Part shown: positions 55,769 to 64,000 of the stretch, piece after piece
Layout of the letters: every line of letters begins with the position of its first letter
How positions within the stretch are numbered: position 1 is the stretch's first letter
Assembly: GCA_001931905.2 (NCBI GenBank)
Contig: MSJI02000306.1
Coordinates: forward strand, 1 to 64,000
Length of the DNA: 64,000 bases
Direction: 5' to 3'
Origin: Cladosporium sp. IMV 00045
Taxonomy: Eukaryota > Ascomycota > Dothideomycetes > Cladosporiales > Cladosporiaceae
Program-made: the position numbers and the translations under genes
Notes under the pieces: generated by a model
The model's input: the letters and a program-made list of their open reading frames with translations, nothing else
Told to the model about the DNA's origin: nothing
Databases searched by the model: none

Positions 55769-57541
55769 ATGTCTGGACAAGGAAAGCTCGACCAGTCTCT
55801 CGACGAGATCATGAAGGACGCCAAGCCCGTCCGCGCTGCTGGCCGCGGTCGCGCTCGTGTCCCTCGTCGCGCTGCTGCCGTTAAGGCTGCTGCCGCTACT
55901 GCCGCTCCGGCTGGCGGTGTCTCCAAAAAGACCAAGGCTCCCAAGGGCCCCAAGGCCGCCGCTGCTGCGGCACCGGCTGTCCCCACCTCTGGCGACAGCA
56001 AGATCATCGTCAGTGGCCTCGTAAGTCAAGCCAACTCTCATATCCACTGCGTACAACGCTAACACTCTCAGCCTGAGGATGTGAACGAATCGCAGATCAA
56101 GGTATGTTGAACCGGACCGAATGAACGGCAATGCGATTTTCTCCGACGTTTTTTTCCGATCGTACCTACCTTCCGCGCAACACACGCGTAGCCTTTGAGG
56201 ACTTGGCTATCGCTTTGCGCCCATCTGATGCCCTTTGCGGCCAGAGCAAACAAAGGACCTCTGCATAAACATGGTACACAGCCGCTCGCCACAGCGTGCT
56301 TATCATGAGCAGTCAGCGTTCCTGAAATACCTCCTGCAAGAGACCAGAGCATGCGACGTTGGCTGGCACCCACACGTCGCGCTCTTGGTGCAGTGAGTCT
56401 CGTGATAGCACGCACGATCAGTGAGCAGAGCAGCGCAGGCCCATCATTCTTGGCACATTTGGGAATCTACACTCCATCTGGTACGGAGTAAGTAGGGAAT
56501 ACCTTCCTCGACGCGTAAAGCACGAACGGATACATTCTTCGACTGAAGGGCAGCGGCGACGTACGGCTTCTTGAATGCAACGGACCTCACGCATGACAAC
56601 CAGACGCGGTGATACGCGAGAAGATGGCTATGGAAGATTGCATGAACGAACCGTATTCAACTTGCGTGTGGGAACGAATTTTACGTCAACAAGCGGATCC
56701 TCTGTCGATCTTGGGCTGGACATGACCGCTCACGCTGCTGCCTGCTGCCTGCTGCCTGCTCACTAATCGCTGCCTCTGCTTTCCTCTTGCACTTTGTACT
56801 TCTGGAATCGACCGGTTCGAGGGTTTAGAACGACTCAATTCGGCTACGCGGCGTCAATTTATAGCTTCGAGGCCGCACCTGACAAGATTCAACTGACATC
56901 GGATCTCATTCAGGACTACTTCAGCAAGTCTGTAGGAGCAGTTAAGAAGCTTACGCTCACCTATGGCCCCAACGGTCGCAGCCGTGGCATTGCCACCATC
57001 AGCTTCTCCAAGCCAACAAGTGCTGCTAAGGCTCTGCAAGAGCTGAACGGCGTCAAGGTGGACAACCGCGCAATGAAGGTACGGCTTGAGCCTTTCAATC
57101 CACAAATGAGTATCTGCTGACATCGCACAGATCGAGGTCGTCGTCGGCGCCACGAGCATTCCTGCTGCCACCGCTCCCAAGAGCCTCAGCGAACGTGTCG
57201 CGTAAGTCTACCGTCGTTTTCGACACATCTCTCATAGGTCACATGCTAATCCACTGCACAGCAAGCCCAAGAACGCTGCCCAGGAGAAGAAGAAGGCTCC
57301 AGCCCCGAAGGCCGCGAAGGCTGCCAACGGTGCCGAGGGCGCTGCTAAGACTGGCCGCAACCAGCAGCAGAAGAAGAAGTCTGGTCGTGCCGGCAAGCCC
57401 AAGCCCAAGACTGCCGAGGAGCTCGATGCAGAGATGCAGGACTACTTCGGCAGCGGCGAGACCAACGGCGCCGCTCCGGCCGCCGCTCCCCAGGCTGCTC
57501 CGGCCACCAACGATGATGCCAACATGGACGAGATCTCCTAG
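55769..57541 (+). CDS. YRA1: mRNA export adaptor YRA1/ALYREF-like, with long internal intron
   Basis: Exons 55769-56020, 56072-56101, 56914-57078, 57131-57201 and 57262-57541 give 265 residues. The REF-type N-terminal motif LDQSLDEIMKDAK is followed by an Arg/Ala/Lys-rich region. One RRM (SKIIVSGLPEDVNESQIK, then DYFSKSVGAVKKLTLTYGPN, SRGIATISF, KVDNRAMKIEVVVG) and a basic linker come next. The C-terminal FoP-like motif (TAEELDAEMQDYFGSGE) completes the protein. ALYREF recruits the Mex67/NXF1 export receptor to spliced mRNA in the nucleus. Exon 2 is only 30 bases, and the intron after it is 812 bases, far longer than any other confidently placed intron in the window. Head-to-head with UPF3. 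Confidence 0.93.
56102..56913 (+). other. Long (812-base) intron in the RRM of YRA1-like gene
   Basis: Donor GTATGT, branch-like CTGAC about 20 bases before the acceptor, and acceptor TTCAG. It splits the RRM between its first helix and DYFSK after 282 coding bases. An open frame inside it runs into exon 3 but has no protein-like content of its own. It contains a short GCTGCCT tandem repeat near 56736-56760. Confidence 0.88.
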
Positions 57542-59698
57542 ATGCGCTCATCGACACTCGATTGCAACGAAATTAACCTCAAACATCTCGTCGTGGCCTG
57601 ACTGGTCCAACTACAGCGCTCCGGGAGTTCCTCATCAGCGACAGGCCGGCATCCACAGGATGTTCATTACTTTTCTTTTTCTTTTTTCCTTTTTGTTCGC
57701 ATGTAGGAATACCACTCAGCAGAATGCAACGACACATCGGTAGGAGGGAAGCGCGAGGGAAATCATCGGCGCGGTTGGCGCTGGAGTCTAGGAAGTCGAG
57801 TCGTCTTTTTTTTTTTATCGCAGGACAGGGCAGTATAAGAGGGCATGCTGCTGCCACTGATCGCTGCTGCACCTTGCCTTTCTTCAATCAAAGCATGAGA
57901 ACTCAAAAAGCATCGTTTCTTCTTTCTCTTCCGCTCGCCTTGCAGGGCCACATCATATTATGATTAGTCTTTTGCTTGTGTCTCAACAGCCCGGCTAGCT
58001 TTCGGGAGACAGTGGTCTTGTGAGCTACTCCTATCACTCTTCGAGGCATGGATAGGCAGCGAGATCTCCGCATGCTCTACATATCTCAAAACAAGCGTTT
58101 TCGCCTTGCAGATTCATTCCCATCTCGCTCATTGGCGCTCGTCGGCGGTTTATGGCGATCCGGATCCATCACACTGGGTTGCACCTTTCCAGTACGCGGA
58201 TTCGCGGCTCCCCTGAAGCAATCATTCACGCCGCCATTTTCGGGTGTAAGGGCGCTACAGATGCAAGCCACATCCCACCTGAGAGGAAATGCGGCTTGCC
58301 CATGGTTCTCCCGGTGTAGGATTTGCATGGGATAGCTAACCTGGTCCTCAACATTTGATAGTCGCCCAGGAAGATGATGATTCCTTGCCGAGACTCGGTG
58401 TTTGTTTGCATGATTAGAAGGACAGGTCGAATTATGCGGGGGGGATTACTTGCACCGAGGTCTACGATTATAATTCCTGGGGGGAGCTTGCGAAGGGACA
58501 GCTTGAGGTTGGGCGAGACATTTGTCATCCTGCGAACGATCTCCGGCATGGGTATTGTTCCCCAACTGGCTCGCTGACCGGGCCCCCGGTCAAGTTCTGC
58601 GCTGCTCGTATCTTCGAATGATCTCGCAGCGAGGGGAGCGTGGAGCGTGGGGACCTTACAGGGGGGGTCTTTTTGTTCTCACGTCGCTTCTTTTTGATGT
58701 TGGAGCGAAGTGGGCAAAGGCACAGTAATTCCACCCCACTTGGACTGGACTGGACGTCTGGAATTTCGCGTCAATGCTGGCCGAGGGGCGGATACGTCAT
58801 CTGCCAAAACAATCAATAATCGGTTTGTCCATTTTTCTCTGCGCGGCGGTGAATAACGGGCTGGGGCTGCGTCTCGTGCTTCATGTGTGAGGCTGACAGA
58901 GATGACAAAGTGATAGCTACCTACCTGTACTCCGCTCTCCCTGCGGTCTCGACCCACGGACAAGCGGATACAAAAGACCCTTCGTCGTCCTCGTCAGCCA
59001 TTGAAAGAGCACAGCGCGGGAATGAGGTGAGCATCGAGGGAATAGCTTTCTGCCCTCCAGAGCTTTCCCCGCTTTCCCAAACCTCGCCCGGCTCGCGGTA
59101 ACCCCTCAAAATACAAGCCATCATCCATCCGCCATCCGCTATGGGGAAGACGATGAGATGAGCTCAGAATGGACGTGTTTGCGTGGTGAGCCGGCACGCG
59201 CGCTCGTCCCCGTGTGGCCGAGCGACCATTCACAGATCGTCGCGCCCGCTCGTCGCCTGCATCTTCCTCCTGCTCCAGCCGTCTTCAAGCGTCAGGGAGT
59301 CGAAGGGGAAACGCTCGTGAAGGCCTGCAAACGCCGTCTGAGAGTGGAGTCGACGGCGGTGCGGCAGGTGGAGCTGGAGAAGAAACGGCGGGCTCGGAGG
59401 GCTTAGGCCCGGCTCCCAAGCAATAATGATCGATCAATCAATCCCAGGCATCACCGAGCGTAAGGGAGTTGCTCCAGCAATCGTGCGTGCAAGGTGTGCT
59501 TGATGGATGGATCCCCGGTGGGCCGTGACATCGAGGTGGATGGCGCTTGACGCTACTTAACCCCGCTATTCCTCTCGGCCTATGTCTAGGAGGCCTCTCT
59601 CTTCTCTCTCTCTACATCTCTTCCCAATCCTATCTCTTCTGCTTTTCCTTGTTGCTTGAGATACCCTCTAGTAATAATCCAAAACCACACCACACATC
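57542..59698. other. 2.1-kb intergenic region upstream of aldA
   Basis: Probably the YRA1 3' UTR followed by the aldA promoter. Two TGCGG pentamers (58290-58294, 58435-58439) and G-rich tracts resemble AlcR- and CreA-type sites of Aspergillus, but they are over 1 kb from the start and could be chance. No supported gene; the ~80-codon frames are not convincing. Confidence 0.45.
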
Positions 59699-61467
59699 AT
59701 GTCTCTCTCCGTTCAGCTTGAGACGCCTCACTCGGGCAAGTACGAGCAGCCCACCGGCCTGTAAGTCGACGCTTCTCCCCCCACCATCTTCAAAACAAAG
59801 GCGGCACGCCACCGATCTCCAAGATCGATCGACAATACTAATTCCCGGGAGAGAGTTCTCTTTGACTGATATGCTCGCCCAGCTTCATCAACAACGAGTT
59901 CGTCAAGGGCGCCGACGGCAAGACCTTCGAGGTCATCAACCCCAGCGACGAGAGCGTCATCACCTCCGTGCACGAGGCGACCGAGAAGGATGTCGACATC
60001 GCCGTGGCGGCGGCCCGCAAGGCCTTCGAGGGCCCCTGGAGCAAGGAGACGCCGGAGAACCGCGGCAAGCTGCTGATCAAGCTGGCCGACCTGTTCGAGA
60101 AGAACATGGACCTGCTCGCCTCCGTCGAGTCGCTCGACAACGGCAAGGCCGTCTCCATGGCCAAGGTTGACATCAGCATGTGCATTGGCTGCTTGAGGTA
60201 CTACGGCGGCTGGGCGGACAAGATCACCGGCAAGGTCATTGACACTACCCCTGATACTTTCAACTATGTTAAGAAGGAGCCCATTGGTGGTGAGTATTTA
60301 CTTGCAGTCTCTTGATTGCCTAGCCGAGCTCGAGAGACGATTTGGTTTCGACCGAACGATTACTGATTAATCATGCCACAGTCTGCGGTCAGATTATCCC
60401 CTGGAACTTCCCTCTCCTCATGTGGTCCTGGAAGATCGGTCCCGCCATTGCTTGCGGTAACACCATCGTCATGAAGACCGCTGAGCAGACTCCTCTTGGT
60501 GGCCTCGTCGCCGCCCGCCTGGTCAAGGAGGCCGGCTTCCCCCCTGGTGTCATCAACGTCATCTCTGGTTTCGGCAAGGTCGCCGGTGCCGCTCTCTCCT
60601 CCCACATGGACGTCGACAAGGTCGCTTTCACTGGCTCCACCGTCGTCGGTCGCCAGATCCTTAAGGCTGCCGCCTCCTCCAACCTGAAGAAGGTCACCCT
60701 CGAGCTCGGTGGCAAGTCCCCCAACATTGTCTTCGAGGACGCCGACATCGACAACGCCATCTCCTGGGTCAACTTTGGCATCTTCTTCAACCATGGCCAG
60801 TGCTGCTGTGCCGGCTCTCGCGTCTACGTGCAGGAGAGCATCTACGACAAGTTTGTTCAGAAGTTCAAGGAGCGTGCGGCCAAGAACGTCGTTGGTGACC
60901 CCTTCGCTGCCGACACTTTCCAGGGCCCGCAGGTCTCCAAGGTCCAGTTCGACCGCATTATGGAGTATGTTGAATTTGCCTAATTGTACAACTTTGACGG
61001 CACCCCAGCTAACAATTTCCCTCAGGTACATCCAAGCCGGCAAGGACGCCGGTGCCACCGTCGAGACCGGCGGCAAGCGCAAGGGCGACAAGGGCTACTT
61101 CATCGAGCCCACCATCTTCTCCAACGTCACCGAGGACATGAAGATCGTGCAAGAGGAGATCTTCGGCCCCGTCTGCTCAATTGGCAAGTTCAAGACCAAG
61201 GAGGAGGCGATCAAGCTCGGCAACGACACCACCTACGGCCTGGCCGCCGCCGTGCACACCAAGAACCTCAACACCGCCATCGAGGTCTCCAACGCCCTGC
61301 GCGCCGGCACCGTCTGGGTCAACACCTACAACACCCTGCACCACCAGATGCCCTTCGGCGGCTACAAGGAGTCCGGCATCGGCCGCGAGCTCGGCGAGGA
61401 CGCTCTGGCTAACTACACTCAGACCAAGACTGTCAGCATTCGTCTGGGTGATGCTCTCTTCGGTTAA
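59699..61467 (+). CDS. aldA: Aldehyde dehydrogenase (NAD(P)+), aldA type
   Basis: Exons 59699-59760, 59883-60289, 60382-60964 and 61026-61467 give 497 residues, the usual length of Aspergillus AldA. It has the ALDH hallmarks FTGSTVVG (nucleotide-binding), ELGGKSPN with general base E264, and [12 protein letters not shown] with catalytic Cys about 298. The conserved EEIFGPV and the C-terminal [17 protein letters not shown] are also present. It oxidises acetaldehyde to acetate in ethanol use and detoxification, in cytosol or mitochondrion; no clear mitochondrial presequence is seen. All introns have GT-AG ends and restore the frame. Codon use is strongly C-ending, suggesting high expression. 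Confidence 0.95.
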
Positions 61468-61931
61468 ACGTGTTTTTGGGAGGATGTATGCTTCGATGAT
61501 GTTTTGAGGCTTTTTATGTTGGAATGTGGAAATTGTGGTGTTTTCACCTCTTCGATGTAATTACGTATGACCCGTTATGAGAACACAAAATCGTGTATGA
61601 ACTTTTGAAAAGATTTGGACCACTTCCGGTTTTCTCAGTCGTATTTTGTTGTGTCGCTAATTTGGAGTTATCGAAAACGATCTGACTCTCATCGGCGTTG
61701 TTTAGTCAGTCCAACTGAGACATTTTGCCCGTGCCTTTGTCCATACCTGCCACTCGGGTCCTTCGCGTCTCTGAAAGTCCGTAAAGTTTGACTTCACTTC
61801 TTGATCCCCACCTAAGCTTAATAATAAATCCATCGCCTATGATTCACACGCCATTGAAGTACCCGGGTCCGTGTCGTCAGTAGTAGAAAGTAAACATTAT
61901 AACCGCCAATTCCCATCCTGATCACCTCCCA
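61468..61931. other. Intergenic, aldA to DUF924 gene
   Basis: About 460 bases in tandem between two plus-strand genes, holding the aldA 3' UTR and the next promoter. Nothing else is seen. Confidence 0.5.
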
Positions 61932-62866
61932 ATGCAACCAACAACCCTCCTCCGCCGCGCCCTCGCCCTAAACCTGCACCTCTCCCGCTCAATCGCCACA
62001 ATGTCCACCAACACCGCAGCCAACACCACCCCCTCACCACCGCAGCACTACCACCTCGACAAAACTCTCTTCAACGACCACCTCTACACCCGCATCCGCT
62101 CCTTCTGGTTCGCCGACCTGCCCCCTAACTTCACCGGCGTCCCCAACCCCGCCGTCCTCCAGCGCTGGTGGGGTTTCAACACACCGCCAGCGCAAAAAGC
62201 AGCTTTCGACAAATCCTGCGCAGACAACTTCCTCCCCGCCCTCCACGCCCTGGGACCGACGAACCTGGCCCTGCCGCCCTTCCAATCCCATGCGGATGAG
62301 CGCGCGGTTGCGCCGCAACTCGCCACACCTCTTCTTCAAGAAGTCAAGGAAGCAAACTCCCTCTCCCCCCAACAAGGAGCCGAAACCCTGCTCAGCCTGC
62401 TCCTCCTCCTCGACCAGCTACCGCGCAACATCTACCGCCACCCCTCAGAGCTCCACCTCGTCTACGCGCACTACGACCGGCTTGCCCTCGCTCTCCTGCG
62501 AAGCAGCATGGCTCTCTCACCGACCCGGCCGCCCTGCCGGCGTTTCAGTCGCGGCCGGCAGTGCAGAGCTGGATTCTCATGCCGTTGCTGCATTCGGAGG
62601 ATCTGGCCGCGCACGAGGCTTGGGACGAGGCGACGGGCATTGTGGAGAAGGCTGTGGAGGAGAAGGGGGATGAGGGGGCCAGGGAGTATGCGAGGGCTGG
62701 GAGGGGGGCTTGGGAGGGGCATGTTAAGGCGATTAGGAGGTTTGGGAGGTATCCGCATCGGAATGAGGCGTTGGGGAGGAGGATGACGGGGGAGGAGGAG
62801 AGGTGGTTGAGGGAGAGTGGGGAGACGTGGGGGGTTAGGCAGGGGGGTGGGAAGGATGAGTTGTGA
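61932..62866 (+). CDS. DUF924 family protein (one-base frame break)
   Basis: The frame from ATG 61932 reads a leader rich in Leu, Arg and Ser (possible mitochondrial presequence; a second in-frame ATG is at 62001). It then reads the DUF924 fold start (RIRSFWFADLPPNF, QRWWGFNTPPAQKAAFDKSC, LLLLLDQLPRNIYRHPSEL, YAHYDRLALALL). Around 62500-62520 the frame is lost. The next frame continues as expected (LTDPAALPAFQ, AVQSWILMPLLHSEDLAAHE, IRRFGRYPHRNEALGR) to the stop at 62864-62866. A net one-base gain would give about 311 residues. DUF924 proteins are helical, TPR-like and of unknown function. The break is not in a long homopolymer, so a real allele defect is possible. Confidence 0.78.
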
Positions 62867-63133
62867 GGTTTGGGAGGGGTTGAGTGATGGAGTTGCTCTA
62901 ATCTTGGAAGGAGAGGTTTGAACTAGGAATGCGCCGCCTTTGAAATTGCCATGGAATGTAAGATGGAAATAAGATAAAATAATGTGAAGTAAAATACAAC
63001 TACAATTCAAACCACCGCGACGAAAAGAACAGGAAATACGAAAAGAACCACCAAACAAGAAAAACCAACGACCAAAAACAAAACACGAAGACGAAGAAAA
63101 AGAAAAGAAAACAATCACCCACCCCTTAACACC

Positions 63134-64000
63134 CTAAACCAACCACTCCACCCCCCTCCTCTCAACAGGCACATACTTCAACTCCTCCAGCCCAAAATGC
63201 CTCGCAATCATCCTCCCCAGCGCCTCCACCCTCTCCCTCTCCGCGGCGTGCTGCTTCTCCCTCGCCGCCCTCTTCTTCTCCCGCTCCGCGATATAAGCCG
63301 GATTGGCTGCGAGCTCGCGCTCGCGCTGCGCCCAGGCTTGCGCTTTGGGGCCCTTGGGGCGGGTTGCGATGGCACTGGCGGTGGCGGTGGTAGTAGCGAG
63401 ATTGGACCTTTGGGATGCGTAGGCTGCGATCTTCGCTTTGAAAGCATCGTTTTGCTCACGCAGAGCAGCGATCTCAGTTCGAGAAACCGAGAGCCGCTCG
63501 TTGGAAGTGCTGGCTTCTTGCCTCAGTTGAGCGTTGCGCTGTTCGAGCTCACGGTTCCTCTGCTGGAGCAGCGAAGCGTCGAGTCGGCTTGCGCCTGCAC
63601 CTCGCTCAGCTGGGCGCGCAGGCGATCCATGCTATCGTGCGCGGCTTGGGCTGCGAGGTTGACGTGGCGATGCTGGATTCCAGCGAGGCGATGCGGCAGA
63701 GGAGCGCTTCTCTGTCCATTCGAGCGGTGGCTAGGTCGGTTTGTAGGGTTTGACTCTGGGAGTTGCTGGCATTGAGCTCAGACGCGAGGTCGGATTGCGA
63801 TCTGAGTTCGGAGCGGAGGAAAGAGATTTGTTCCTGCGCTTGCGTGCATTCAATGTTTAGAGATGTGCGGGTTGCTTCACTGACTTGCAGTTGCTGAGTG
63901 AGGTCAGCGATCTCGGTCTCCAATTCCTGGGCGTGCTCTTGCCACTCAGCCAGCTGGTTTTGCAGATCTTCGATTTCCTCTGCCGTTGTGTCAGGGAGGT
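63134..64000 (-). CDS. Coiled-coil protein, C-terminal part, runs off the right edge (frame breaks)
   Basis: The right edge cuts the gene; only the C-terminal part is here. From the edge one frame reads heptad-rich coiled coil (AEEIEDLQNQLAEWQEHAQE, ADLTQQLQVSEATR) to about 63660. Two changes of frame, near 63655-63690 and 63575-63600, are needed to follow the coiled coil (DSMDRLRAQLSEVQAQADS, then LLQQRNRELEQRNAQLRQEA). The end (RMIARHFGLEELKYVPVERR) reaches a stop at 63134-63136. A basic Ala-rich segment (EREKKRAAREKQHAAERER) precedes it. Function is not recognised; length and partners are unknown. Convergent with the DUF924 gene. Confidence 0.65.

Noticed and set aside
56810..56830. GGTTCGAG, resembling a tRNA B box
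   Set aside because: No matching A box, no cloverleaf and no proper B-box ending; it lies inside the YRA1 intron.
1..64000. CRISPR arrays, insertion sequences, rRNA or retroelement signatures
   Set aside because: None seen. Repeats are limited to short microsatellites, one 14-bp tandem repeat and the large duplicated block.

Overview
The window is nuclear DNA from a filamentous ascomycete (Pezizomycotina, most likely a Dothideomycete-type black fungus). The evidence is short GT-AG introns of about 50-110 bases with CTAAC/CTGAC branch sites, compact genes in divergent and convergent pairs, a Zn2Cys6 regulator, and orthologs of an aldA-type aldehyde dehydrogenase, PPG1, UPF3, YRA1/ALYREF, VPS24, p23/Wos2, XAP5, BCD1 and HEI10. 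The species is not provable from the sequence. Nothing prokaryotic, viral or transposon-like was recognised.

Left third (1-24.8 kb): a four-gene block appears twice, on either side of a run of 20 Ns at 12449-12468. It holds a WD40/helical-repeat protein (+), an unrecognised fast-evolving protein (-), a HEI10-like RING protein (-) and a DENN-domain protein (-). Copy A (2349-12448) loses the start of its DENN gene at the gap. Copy B (12469-22566) lacks the start of its WD40 gene. Only the outermost genes are whole. This could be a real tandem duplication, but it is also exactly what two overlapping, unmerged homoeologous or haplotype contigs would look like. The copies differ unevenly: HEI10 and DENN are nearly identical, while the unrecognised gene differs strongly and is frameshifted in copy B.

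Middle (24.8-44 kb): BCD1-like HIT zinc finger (+), PPG1-type phosphatase with a long acidic insert (+), a gene-poor 3 kb stretch, a 1784-residue kinesin-4-like motor (+), then an MFS transporter (-) divergent from a Zn2Cys6 regulator (+), which looks like a small transport and regulation pair.

Right third (44-64 kb): mostly head-to-head or tail-to-tail housekeeping genes. They are VPS24 (-)/p23 (+), TTC1-like (-)/XAP5 (+), a possible small membrane protein (-), a HAD phosphatase (+), UPF3 (-)/YRA1 (+), aldA (+), a DUF924 protein (+) and a coiled-coil protein (-) running off the right edge. The YRA1 homolog has an 812-base intron inside its RRM, recalling the long autoregulatory intron of yeast YRA1.

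A recurring oddity is single-base frame breaks in otherwise well-conserved genes (Zn2Cys6 regulator, VPS24, TTC1-like, UPF3 tail, DUF924, edge coiled-coil gene, probably the BCD1 linker). Several sit in G/C homopolymers or GC-rich repeats. That points to consensus indel errors or to decay of one homoeolog, and the sequence alone cannot decide between them.
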